From: Cryobacterium luteum
GTDB taxonomy: Bacteria > Actinomycetota > Actinomycetes > Actinomycetales > Microbacteriaceae
DNA: 64,000 nucleotides
NCBI RefSeq assembly: GCF_900110125.1
Contig: NZ_FOCN01000004.1
Location: 186,001 to 250,000 of the forward strand
Direction: 5' to 3'
The first letter of the stretch is position 1, and every line of letters starts with the position of its first letter. Both the position numbers and the translations under genes were made by a program. The notes below the pieces were generated by a model. The model did not search any database. It was not told where the DNA came from and saw nothing but the letters and a program-made list of their open reading frames with translations. This document shows, in pieces, positions 17,746 through 25,403 of this stretch.

Positions 17746-17778
17746 CTGCCAGTATCGACCTAAGCGAAAGGTTATGAG
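17746..17778. promoter_or_regulatory. Copy 2 of the repeated cox/lysR control element
   Basis: Second copy of the element at 15874-15906, in the same orientation. It ends 2 nt before the GTG start of the LysR gene and includes the likely ribosome binding sequence GAAAGG. Binding here would block the regulator's own transcription start or translation, consistent with autoregulation. On the minus strand TGGCAG replaces the TGACAG of the cox -35 region, as if this were a decayed cox promoter. Confidence 0.6.
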
Positions 17779-17780
17779 CT

Positions 17781-18767
17781 GTGGCAATGACGCTGAATCA
17801 GCTGAGGACCTTTGCCCTGGTGGCCCGACTCGGGTCGCTGCGGGCCGCCGCCGCGGCGCTCGGAATCAGCGAACCGGCGGTATCGTCGTCGCTTGCCGCC
17901 CTGCGCCTTGACCTCGGGGATGCCCTGGTCGTGCGGTCCGGGTCCGGCATCGCCTTGACGGCCGGGGGCCGGGCCCTCGCCGATCATGCCCAGGAGATCG
18001 TCGGTCTGGCCGACCAGGTGCGTTGGGAGGTCGCACATGCCGCGGAGTCTGCGGCGAGCTTGCGCGTGGTCGCCACTGCGGGCTTCGCCGAACACGCGGC
18101 TGGCCGACTGTTCGACGCTTTCACTCGCCGGGTGCCCGGCCAGGCTGGCGGTATCGACGTGGTGGTCGAATCCGCCGATGATGTGGGGTCGTTGTTGCAG
18201 GATCACGCCTACGACGTGGCGCTTGGCTCCCGTCCGCCGCAGGGGACGCAGCTCGACGTGGTGCCCTTCCTGCGCTACCAACGGGTGCTGGTCGCCGCGC
18301 CGGAGCATCCGCTGGGCCAGAGGCAGCGGTCGGTGCCGCTCACCGACCTGTTGGGGGACCTCTGGTTCACCGGCCCGGCCGGGGTCGAAGAGTTCACGGC
18401 AGAGAGCAGCTGGCTCGCAGCCGCATTTCTTGCCTCCGGGATCGGTGCTCCGGACATCGTGCCGCTCAGCAGCGAAACGGATGCCCTCGGTGCCGTTCGC
18501 GCCGGCGAGGGGATCATGCTCGCGTTTAGGCACATTGTGCGGGCCGAGCTTGCGGCCGGGTCGCTCGTAGTGCTTTCGGTGCCGAACACGCCGGTCGCCG
18601 GGCTGTGGTGTGCGAGCACCCTCGATCACGGTCGGGCGACGGCCGCCGCGCGCACGTTGCAACGCTTCGTCACAACCGCCGAGGCGACCGCGGCCATGCT
18701 CGCGCCCGGCGGCTCACGTGGTGTGGCCCGGCGCGGTTCCAAGGTGCACGTGGCGCTCTGGAGTTGA
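17781..18767 (+). CDS. LysR family transcriptional regulator (CutR-like)
   Basis: 328 residues. The N-terminal winged helix-turn-helix (LNQLRTFALVARLGSLRAAAAALGISEPAVSSSLAALR) is followed by a periplasmic-binding-like effector domain from about residue 90. LysR-type CutR controls CO dehydrogenase genes in mycobacteria, and the location next to coxMSL fits that role. GTG at 17781 is used; an ATG two codons later is nearly equivalent. It is convergent with the TerC-type gene. Confidence 0.88.
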   Translation: MAMTLNQLRTFALVARLGSLRAAAAALGISEPAVSSSLAALRLDLGDALVVRSGSGIALTAGGRALADHAQEIVGLADQVRWEVAHAAESAASLRVVATAGFAEHAAGRLFDAFTRRVPGQAGGIDVVVESADDVGSLLQDHAYDVALGSRPPQGTQLDVVPFLRYQRVLVAAPEHPLGQRQRSVPLTDLLGDLWFTGPAGVEEFTAESSWLAAAFLASGIGAPDIVPLSSETDALGAVRAGEGIMLAFRHIVRAELAAGSLVVLSVPNTPVAGLWCASTLDHGRATAAARTLQRFVTTAEATAAMLAPGGSRGVARRGSKVHVALWS

Positions 18768-18779
18768 TAGCGCCACGTG
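18747..18779. terminator. Bidirectional terminator, lysR/terC
   Basis: A perfect 11-bp inverted repeat, cacgtggcgct at 18747-18757 and its complement at 18769-18779, with an 11-nt loop that contains the lysR stop codon. It lies between two convergent genes and has no long T-run on either side. Confidence 0.7.
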
Positions 18780-18782
18780 GCC

Positions 18783-19970
18783 CTAGCGGGCCAGGTACTC
18801 GTCGTGCTGCCGATGCGCTTGCGTTACCTGTTCCCGGATCCGGTCGATGTCCTTGACTTTGTCGCGGTATTTCAACTCCATGGCCAGAACCTGCGCTTCC
18901 TCCTCGGTCAGCAGCCGGTAGATCCGCTCGCGCTCGGCGGGATCAGCGGTGTAGTCAAGATCCAGGTAGCTCACCGCGTGGCGGCGGGCGTTGTTGACGG
19001 CAGTCTGGGCCTTGCCCGCCTTGCTCAGCAGCGAGGCCACCACGGTGACGATGAGGGTGCCGATGATGACGGTCAGGGACAGGCCGGTGCTTATTTCCAC
19101 GACCGGCACCGGTTCGCCGCCGTTGATGAACGGCAGGTTGTTTTCGTGCAGGGCATGAAGCACGAGTTTGACGCCGATGAACGCCAGGATTGCCGCCAGA
19201 CCGTAAGACAGGTAGATGAGTCGGTCGAGCAGCCCGTCAATCAAAAAGTACAGCTGGCGCAGCCCCATCAGGGAGAACGCGGTGGCGGTGAAGACGATGT
19301 AGACGTTCTGGGTCAGCCCGAAGATCGCGGGAATGGAATCCAGCGCGAACAGGATGTCCGTGCCGCCGATCGCCACCATGACCAGCAGCATGGGCGTGAG
19401 CGCCTTCTTGCCCTCGTGCATGGTGAACAGCTTGTCGCCGTCGTAGTGCTCGGTGGTGTGGAAGCTCCGTTTGGCCAGGCGGATCATGATGTTGTCCGCT
19501 TGGTTGTCGCCGTGAGCTTCGGGCTTGAGCAGATTGCCCGCGGTAATCAGCAGGATCAGGCCGAAGATATAGAACACCCAGGCGAACGAGTTGATCAGCG
19601 CCGCGCCCAGAAAAATGAACCCGGTGCGGGCGATCAGGGAGAAGACGATACCGAACAGAAGAACCTTTTGCTGGTCTTCGCGGGGTACCCGAAAGCTCGC
19701 CATGATGATCAGGAAGACGAACAGGTTGTCCACAGACAACGCCTTCTCCGTGATGTAGCCGGCGAAATACTCCGACCCCATGGTGCTGCCGCCGAAGATC
19801 AAAACCAGGATGCCGAACAGGATGGCCAGACCTACGTAGATCGAGGACCACAGGGCCGCTTCTCTCAGCGCGGGAACGTGGGCCTTGCGGATGTGGAAGA
19901 AGTAATCGAAGGCGAGCAGCGCCAGGATGACGGCGATGGTGGAGACCCAGACGAGGGGCGAAACGGTCAT
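18783..19970 (-). CDS. TerC/Alx family integral membrane protein
   Basis: 395 residues with about nine hydrophobic helices and the TerC hallmarks FGGSTMGSEYFAGYITEKALSVDN, cut here as ITEKALSVDNLFVF, and IGGTDILFALDSIPAIFGLT, containing the acidic membrane residues of the family. A charged C-terminal tail of about 60 residues follows. Relatives are linked to manganese export, metal delivery to secreted enzymes, or tellurite resistance. No yybP-ykoY-type riboswitch was recognisable in the roughly 100 nt upstream. Confidence 0.9.
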   Translation of the reverse strand: MTVSPLVWVSTIAVILALLAFDYFFHIRKAHVPALREAALWSSIYVGLAILFGILVLIFGGSTMGSEYFAGYITEKALSVDNLFVFLIIMASFRVPREDQQKVLLFGIVFSLIARTGFIFLGAALINSFAWVFYIFGLILLITAGNLLKPEAHGDNQADNIMIRLAKRSFHTTEHYDGDKLFTMHEGKKALTPMLLVMVAIGGTDILFALDSIPAIFGLTQNVYIVFTATAFSLMGLRQLYFLIDGLLDRLIYLSYGLAAILAFIGVKLVLHALHENNLPFINGGEPVPVVEISTGLSLTVIIGTLIVTVVASLLSKAGKAQTAVNNARRHAVSYLDLDYTADPAERERIYRLLTEEEAQVLAMELKYRDKVKDIDRIREQVTQAHRQHDEYLAR

Positions 19971-20068
19971 GAACCTTGCTTCCCTGTGAATAGCCGCGGA
20001 CGTTTGCCATACGATAACATCCGCTCCCGGGTGGTCGGCCCAGGAAGGTGGGGCTGCAGGAGGTCGGG

Positions 20069-21604
20069 TTACGCGCGGCGGGACCAGGCCTTCCAGAAGT
20101 GCGCCTCGGCATCCGCTGCCCGGAGCTGTTCCAGGGCGTGCAGGCGGCCGTAACTGAAGGTGTTCTCGCCGCGGAGATAGGCCTCGACCCCGCCGCGCTG
20201 CAGCAGGCGATCACGGGCGATGACGCTGTCGTGCTGGTCACCGAGAATGGTCTGCAATTTCTGCGCGAATCCGCTCACCCGGGCGGCACGCTCCGGGTTG
20301 AGCGGATGCGCCGTCTCGGCGGCGTAGCGCAGCCGCTTGGCGCGCTTGCGCACCGCGTGCAGGGCGAGGTCGCGCTCCGGCCCCGGCACGGTCTTCGCGG
20401 CGTGGCGCACGGCGCTTCGCAGTTTCTTCCACTCCTTCTTGAGCAGGGCGGGAACGACGACGCGGGCATCCTGGCCGGCCGCGGCGGTGAAGAGCGGCGT
20501 GGCGACCAGGGCGTCGGGAACTTCGAGGTCTTCGAGCGCGTCGAGCAGCCGAAAGTAGCGCCCGCTGTCGAGGGCGGCGACGAGTATGCGACCGGCGCTG
20601 CCGGCATCCGTCCCCGAGCGGGTTTCGAGGCGTTCCCGGATGGGGCCGAGCAGCAGGGCCGGGGCCTCGTGGTCGAGCAGGCTGGCGAGGCGGTGGTGCA
20701 GCACCTCTTCGTCGCGGGCGCCGCCGAGCACGGCGGCGAGCCAACCCAGTTCGGTGCGCAGGTGCTGCACGACAGCGGGATCGACGAGGGATTCATAGGT
20801 GGCCAGCACCGAACGCAGTCGGCGGGTGGCGACCCGCATAGCGTGCACGGAACCGGCGCGTTGTTGGCGAATCTCCGGATCCTGCGTGCGAATGACGCTG
20901 ATCTGCTCGCGCAGGCTGGCCAGCAGCACAGTGGCGGCCGGCCTCGTGGGGGTCGGGCGCTTTCGGTTGGGTGCTGGTGTCGCCGGAAACCGGTCGCCGA
21001 GGGCACGTGCCAGTTTCGAGGGGTGCTGCGAGACCAAGATGCCGGCGCTCGCGAGCACGGCCTGTGCCGCATCGAGCAGGTCCTCGGGTGCGTCAACGAG
21101 TTCGAGCTCCCATTCACGCCAGGCCGCGGATGCGGGTTCGTGACCGAGCCGTTCGGCCTGCACCCGGTCGTCACAGAACACGGCGAGGGTTTCGCCGCCC
21201 GCTCCGACCAGGGCGCGCACCACGCGGGTGGTGTTTAGACGTGCCACGGGTATCAACGGGGAGTCACGCACGTAGACCCGCACGAGCTGGGCGAGCGATT
21301 CGGGCACGGCATCTGCTTCGTCCTGAGAATGCTTGCCGAGGGGTGCGTGGACTTCTCGGCGGCGCCCGCCGCCCTGGGGCAGTTTGAGGTGCCACCCGGC
21401 GTCGTCGCCACCGGTGCGTCGGCGCAGTGTGATGTGCGCGACCGTGAGTCTGAGGTCACTCGTGTCGAAATAGACGGCTTCGAGGTCGTGAATCATCGGT
21501 TCGGCCACGGCGTGTACGCCCGGCAGCTCGGTCAAGCCGGGCAGCACCGCCAGCTCGTCGACGTCAAACTTGCGTTCTATCTCGATACCACCGTTAGCTT
21601 CCAC
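20069..21604 (-). CDS. CYTH-CHAD domain protein
   Basis: 511 residues from a GTG start. The CYTH (triphosphate tunnel) domain at about 1-200 begins with the ExExK-like IEIERKF. The CHAD domain at about 215-505 is rich in conserved His, Arg and Lys (SVHAMRVATRRLRSVLATYESL, KRAKRLRYAAE). CHAD binds inorganic polyphosphate and CYTH hydrolyses or binds triphosphates, so a role in polyphosphate metabolism or granules is expected. A TAGGTT -10 box 6 nt before the GTG suggests leaderless expression, overlapped by an inverted repeat. Confidence 0.92.
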   Translation of the reverse strand: MEANGGIEIERKFDVDELAVLPGLTELPGVHAVAEPMIHDLEAVYFDTSDLRLTVAHITLRRRTGGDDAGWHLKLPQGGGRRREVHAPLGKHSQDEADAVPESLAQLVRVYVRDSPLIPVARLNTTRVVRALVGAGGETLAVFCDDRVQAERLGHEPASAAWREWELELVDAPEDLLDAAQAVLASAGILVSQHPSKLARALGDRFPATPAPNRKRPTPTRPAATVLLASLREQISVIRTQDPEIRQQRAGSVHAMRVATRRLRSVLATYESLVDPAVVQHLRTELGWLAAVLGGARDEEVLHHRLASLLDHEAPALLLGPIRERLETRSGTDAGSAGRILVAALDSGRYFRLLDALEDLEVPDALVATPLFTAAAGQDARVVVPALLKKEWKKLRSAVRHAAKTVPGPERDLALHAVRKRAKRLRYAAETAHPLNPERAARVSGFAQKLQTILGDQHDSVIARDRLLQRGGVEAYLRGENTFSYGRLHALEQLRAADAEAHFWKAWSRRA

Positions 21605-21605
21605 T

Positions 21606-21639
21606 GTTCCAACCTAGCGCGGGCACGCCAGGTTGGAAC
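21606..21639. promoter_or_regulatory. Inverted repeat over the CYTH-CHAD -10 region
   Basis: Perfect 10-bp arms gttccaacct (21606-21615) and aggttggaac (21630-21639) with a 14-nt spacer, between the hmp stop and the CYTH-CHAD start. The arm next to the start contains the minus-strand TAGGTT -10 box. It may be an operator for the downstream gene, a terminator of nsrR-hmp, or both; there is no T-run. Confidence 0.6.
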
Positions 21640-21648
21640 CTGCATGCG

Positions 21649-22812
21649 TCAGGCGTTGGCGAGCCACAGGTCGGGGCCGAAGATCTCATAGTGGATGCGG
21701 TCGGCCGGCACGCCGGACTCGAGCGCCTGGGAGCGCAGGCTGCGCATGAACGGGAGCGGACCGCAGAGGTACACCGAGGCATCCTCCGGGATCGTCACGT
21801 TGTCCAGCGACATGAAGCCCTCGTGGTGGCCCTCGCTCGGGATCTCCAGCCAGAGCTCGAGTTCGGCCGCCTCCAGCAGGGCGACGTCCTCGTTCATCTG
21901 GTCGCGCAGCGCCCAGCGTTCGAGGTTGCTCTCGGCGTGCAGCACGAGCACCTCACGCTTCGAGCCGGTGTCCACCAGGGAACGCAGGATGGAGGCGCTG
22001 GGGGTGCAGCCGATGCCGGCCGAGGCAAGAATCAGCGGGCCGGTGCCGTGGTCGAGGGTGATGTCACCGCACGGAACGGAGAGGATGAGTGTGTCGCCGA
22101 CCTGAACGTCGCGGTGCAGCACGGGGGAGACCTCGCCGTCGGCGTCGAGCTTGGTGGTGAAGACGCGGGTGGTCGCCGTGCCGGCCGAGAGGGAGTACTG
22201 ACGCACCTGGCGGATTCCGTCGGGCATGACGGCGGTGACGCTGACGTACTGGCCAGGCAGGGCGGGCGTCACGGGGGTGTCGTCGGCGGGTTCGAGGGTG
22301 AACGTCACGGCGTCGGTTCCGGCCGCTTCCTTCTTCACGACGATCCAGGGTGCGAGTGGCTTGTCGCTGGCGAGTCCGGCGTAGAGGCCCTTCTCCATCT
22401 TGATCAGGGCGTGGGCCATCAGCCAGTAGACCTCGGTCCAGGCGGCGGCGATTTCGGCCGTGATGACGTCGCTGAGCTCCTCGGCGATGCCCTCGAACAG
22501 GTACTTGTAGACGATGTCGTACTGCTCGGGCTGAATATCGAGGGAGATGTGCTTGTGGGCGATGCGGGAGAGCATGGCTTCCGGCGTGGTGTCGGGGTGC
22601 GCCACGAGGTGGGTCGCGAAGACGGCGATGCTGCCGGCGAGGGCCTGCTGCTGACTGCCGTTCTTCTGGTTGGACCGGCTGAACAGCCCGTCGAACAATT
22701 CAGGGTGGGCGGTGAGCATGCGGCCGTAGAAGTTTCGTGCGATCTGGGGCATCCGCTCGCCGACCAGCGGCAGGGTGGCTTCGATGAGGGGGAGAGACTG
22801 GGGCGAAAGCAT
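21649..22812 (-). CDS. hmp: Flavohemoglobin, nitric oxide dioxygenase
   Basis: 387 residues in the three-part Hmp layout: globin at about 1-138 with the proximal histidine in AHKHISLDIQPEQYDIVYKYL, FAD-binding at about 150-255 (RQYSLS), and NAD-binding at about 260-387 (GPLILASAGIGCTPSASILRSL, YLCGPLPFM). It oxidises nitric oxide to nitrate with O2 and NADH in the cytoplasm. A strong AAGGAG precedes the ATG. It follows nsrR on the same strand, and the 116-nt gap holds an NsrR-type palindrome at its probable promoter. Confidence 0.97.
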   Translation of the reverse strand: MLSPQSLPLIEATLPLVGERMPQIARNFYGRMLTAHPELFDGLFSRSNQKNGSQQQALAGSIAVFATHLVAHPDTTPEAMLSRIAHKHISLDIQPEQYDIVYKYLFEGIAEELSDVITAEIAAAWTEVYWLMAHALIKMEKGLYAGLASDKPLAPWIVVKKEAAGTDAVTFTLEPADDTPVTPALPGQYVSVTAVMPDGIRQVRQYSLSAGTATTRVFTTKLDADGEVSPVLHRDVQVGDTLILSVPCGDITLDHGTGPLILASAGIGCTPSASILRSLVDTGSKREVLVLHAESNLERWALRDQMNEDVALLEAAELELWLEIPSEGHHEGFMSLDNVTIPEDASVYLCGPLPFMRSLRSQALESGVPADRIHYEIFGPDLWLANA

Positions 22813-22866
22813 GAATACTCCTTCTATGTAACAGACACCCGTTCGTGGGGGTCTCCTACAAAAGTA

Positions 22867-22879
22867 GCATTTGAAATGC
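22867..22879. promoter_or_regulatory. NsrR-type operator upstream of hmp
   Basis: GCATTTGAAATGC, a palindrome with arms GCATTT/AAATGC around one base, matches the core of streptomycete and other NsrR boxes. On the minus strand it overlaps a candidate -10 box TACTTT, well placed for repression relieved by nitric oxide. Confidence 0.8.
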
Positions 22880-22892
22880 CAATTAAACGGAT

Positions 22893-22915
22893 ACTTTCTA
22901 CAAGTCGTAGAAAGT
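22893..22915. repeat. 9-bp inverted repeat between nsrR and hmp
   Basis: Perfect arms actttctac (22893-22901) and gtagaaagt (22907-22915) with a 5-nt spacer, 13 nt beyond the nsrR stop. It is not an NsrR-box sequence. It could be a weak terminator of nsrR or a second operator upstream of the hmp promoter. Confidence 0.65.
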
Positions 22916-22928
22916 AGGGACTTTAGTC

Positions 22929-23372
22929 CTACCGCACCAAACCGAGTTCAACGAGGACCGGGCCGTTCGGTTTTCCGTGAGGAAGGGTGGAGATGACGAG
23001 ACCGTCGAGCTCGCGGTAGAACGCGTCGCGGGCGCGGCGCAGGCTGCCGCGCAGGCCGCATCCGCAGAGCAGGGGGCAGGGGCCGTTGGGGGATTCGCAG
23101 GCGGCGAGGTCGGTGCGGGTGTCGAGCTGGCGCAGGAGAGAACCGACGGTGACGGCGCGACCGAGCGCGCTGATGCGCACGCCGCCGCTTCGCCCCCGAA
23201 TGGCCTCGATCAGGCCGAGCTCGCGCAGTTTGAGCAGCGCCTTGCTCACGTGGTTGTAGGGGGTGCCCACCTCGGCGGCGACCACCCGGGAGGTGAACGT
23301 GACGCTCTCCGGCGCGGCACATAGCAGCATGACGACCCGCAGGCAGACGTCCGAAAAAGCGTTGATCCTCAT
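22929..23372 (-). CDS. nsrR: Rrf2-family nitric oxide-sensing repressor NsrR
   Basis: 147 residues. The N-terminal winged helix (MRINAFSDVCLRVVMLL, TPYNHVSKALLKLRELGLIEA) is followed by a cysteine cluster Cys92, Cys99, Cys105 (with an extra Cys103) in CESPNGPCPLLCGC, the [4Fe-4S] ligand pattern of NsrR. The cluster is destroyed by nitric oxide, releasing hmp from repression. A -10 box TACAGT (minus strand, 23384-23379) lies 6 nt before the ATG, indicating a leaderless transcript. Divergent from the TRIC gene with a 45-nt gap. Confidence 0.93.
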   Translation of the reverse strand: MRINAFSDVCLRVVMLLCAAPESVTFTSRVVAAEVGTPYNHVSKALLKLRELGLIEAIRGRSGGVRISALGRAVTVGSLLRQLDTRTDLAACESPNGPCPLLCGCGLRGSLRRARDAFYRELDGLVISTLPHGKPNGPVLVELGLVR

Positions 23373-23417
23373 GCCTCAACTGTAGGCGCGCTCGTTGCAC
23401 CCGAGATATAAGAGAGA

Positions 23418-24170
23418 ATGGGGCAAGTGATCACTGAGTCGGAGACGCTGTTTGAGGTAATCCGCTTCGTGGACCTGGCCGGTGTACTCGCCAACGCCAT
23501 CCTCGGCGGGGTTGCCGCGCGCACGGCCCGCCTCGATATCGTCGGTTTTGTGGTGCTCGCCATCATGAGCGGGCTCGGCGGCGGCATGATCCGCGACACG
23601 CTGCTGCAGCAGGGCAGCCCGGCCGCGTTGCTCGACCCGGCCTACCTGATCTGCGCCATTCTCGGCGGGGTTATCGCCTACTTCGTCACCTTCAACGGGC
23701 GCTGGACCCGCCGTGTGCTGCTGCTGCTCGACGCGCTCGCCGTGGGCTGCTGGTCGGCGGTCGGGGCGCAGAAAGCGCTCGAAGCCGGTCTGGGCTGGCT
23801 CCCGGCGATTCTGCTCGGCATCATCACCGCGGTCGGCGGCGGAATGGTGCGCGACATTATGCTGCTCAAGGTGCCGACCATCTTTGGCGGCAACACGCTC
23901 TACGCCACCAGCGCCCTGCTCGCGAGCACCGAGATGGTCATTCTGAGCAAGCTCGGGTTCGTGGCGATCGGTACCGGCGTGGCCATTCTCAGCGGCGCCG
24001 GGCTGTCGCTGCTGGCCAAACGCTACGGCTGGATTCTGCCGACCGGCTATGCGCTGCGCATCCCGAAACCGATTCTGCTGTTGAATCCGCGGGCCTGGCG
24101 CCAGCGGCGCCTCGACGCTCGCAACGTGCGCGACGGTATCTTCCCCGACGATCCGGCTGCTTCGGTTTAG
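23418..24170 (+). CDS. TRIC-type cation channel (UPF0126/YicG family)
   Basis: 250-residue membrane protein made of two repeats of three helices. Each repeat carries the family glycine motif, GGGMIRD near residue 54 and GGGMVRD near residue 140, as in bacterial TRIC trimeric cation channels. A hydrophilic C-terminal tail of about 40 residues follows. The physiological role in bacteria is not established; relatives were long annotated as UPF0126 membrane proteins. The start at 23418 is chosen for its position; a GTG three codons later is possible. Confidence 0.88.
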   Translation: MGQVITESETLFEVIRFVDLAGVLANAILGGVAARTARLDIVGFVVLAIMSGLGGGMIRDTLLQQGSPAALLDPAYLICAILGGVIAYFVTFNGRWTRRVLLLLDALAVGCWSAVGAQKALEAGLGWLPAILLGIITAVGGGMVRDIMLLKVPTIFGGNTLYATSALLASTEMVILSKLGFVAIGTGVAILSGAGLSLLAKRYGWILPTGYALRIPKPILLLNPRAWRQRRLDARNVRDGIFPDDPAASV

Positions 24171-24258
24171 TTTGGTGGGGGCAGCGGTCGGGGGGTCGCA
24201 ATCGTCCTTCTGGGCCCGCTTTTACGACGATTCGCGACCCTTCACGAACGCCGGTCGG

Positions 24259-25116
24259 TCAAGAAGACGCCGGGTTCAGCACGGCGAGCGTCGCCGCGTG
24301 CAGCAGTGTGTTGGTGGCCAGGGCGCTGCCGTGCCAGGGTCCGGGCTGGCCGTCGACCGAGGTGAAGGTGCCGCCGGCCTCCTGCACGATCGGAATGAGC
24401 GCCGCCATGTCGTAGGGCTGCAGGTCGAATTCGCCGGCCAGGTCGAGGTGGCCCTCGGCGAGCAGCATATACGACCACATATCGCCGTAGGCGCGGGTGC
24501 GCCAGACCTGGCGCGACAGGGTGACGAGCGCGTCGAGGTGCCCGGCTTGATCCCACTGTTGCAGGCTGCCGTAGCTGATCGATGCCTCGGCGAGGGTATC
24601 GATGCCGGAGACGCGCAGGCGGGTGGGGGCGTCGCGCAGGCGGGTGGGGGCGTCGCGCAGGCGGGTGGGGGCGGCATCCGCTTGGGTCAGGTCGCTGGAC
24701 CAGGCGCCGCTGCCGGTAGCGGCCCACCAGCGTTTGCCGAGGGCGGGGGCGCTGACCACGCCGACTACCGGCACGCCGTCGATGGCTAGGGAGATCAGGG
24801 TGGCCCAGATCGGGATGCCGCGGAGGAACCCGGCGGTGCCGTCAATCGGGTCGATGATCCATTGGCGCGTCGTCGATCCGGCCGTTCCAAATTCTTCGCC
24901 GAGGATACCGTCGTCGGGCCGGTGCTCGGCGAGCAGGGCGCGGATGGCGCGCTCGACGGCCTGGTCGGCATCCGTCACCGGTGTGCGGTCGGGTTTCGTC
25001 GTCACGACGAGGTCGAGCGAGGTGAAGCGGGCGCTGGAGATGGCGTCGGCGGCGTCGGCGAGGGCCAGGCCGAGCTCTAGGTCGTCGGACAGGGCGTAAA
25101 TTCGCGGTTCGGTCAC
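24259..25116 (-). CDS. hisN: Inositol-phosphatase family protein, probable histidinol-phosphatase
   Basis: 285 residues from a GTG start. The metal-binding motifs of the FIG superfamily are present: GEEFG near 72-76, WIIDPIDGTAGFLRG near 85-99, and AEGHLDLAGEFDLQPYDMAAL near the C-terminus. Actinobacterial proteins with this pattern remove phosphate from histidinol phosphate in histidine synthesis; inositol or fructose-bisphosphate phosphatase activity cannot be excluded. A tandem repeat inserts two to three copies of DAPTRLR near residue 150, on the surface between the two domains. Confidence 0.82.
   Translation of the reverse strand: MTEPRIYALSDDLELGLALADAADAISSARFTSLDLVVTTKPDRTPVTDADQAVERAIRALLAEHRPDDGILGEEFGTAGSTTRQWIIDPIDGTAGFLRGIPIWATLISLAIDGVPVVGVVSAPALGKRWWAATGSGAWSSDLTQADAAPTRLRDAPTRLRDAPTRLRVSGIDTLAEASISYGSLQQWDQAGHLDALVTLSRQVWRTRAYGDMWSYMLLAEGHLDLAGEFDLQPYDMAALIPIVQEAGGTFTSVDGQPGPWHGSALATNTLLHAATLAVLNPASS
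24613..24673 (-). repeat. 21-bp tandem repeat in hisN
   Basis: Three in-frame copies of a 21-nt unit beginning gcgcaggcgggtgggggc at 24613, 24634 and 24655, the last incomplete by two bases. Each encodes DAPTRLR. Near-perfect identity implies recent expansion, and copy number is likely to vary between strains. Confidence 0.9.
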
Positions 25117-25241
25117 GCTTCCAAGGATAGTAATTTCGCGAACGGATGCCGGTCATCGCCCCCTTTCGGCCCCGATTGGCATCGAGCCCGCTTGGGGTGT
25201 TAGGGTTACACGTTGCCGCGGGTTGATCCGCTGCCTCACAT

Positions 25242-25317
<76 letters not shown>

Positions 25318-25320
25318 CCG

Positions 25321-25364
25321 AAAACCCGTCGTCACTGTGCTGCATAGTGACGGCGGGTTTTTTT
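25321..25364. terminator. Intrinsic terminator after tRNA-Lys
   Basis: The arms cccgtcgtcact (25325-25336) and agtgacggcggg (25346-25357) enclose a 9-nt loop, with AAAA before and seven T after, so it works in both directions. It separates the tRNA gene from the convergent thiolase operon. Confidence 0.93.
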
Positions 25365-25403
25365 GTGCAAATGAGTGGTGTGCGTGACAGATGCTGGTTC
25401 GAG

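Noticed and set aside
19971..20068. yybP-ykoY (Mn) riboswitch before the TerC gene
   Set aside because: The gap is about 100 nt and shows neither the conserved loops nor a following expression-platform hairpin that I can recognise.
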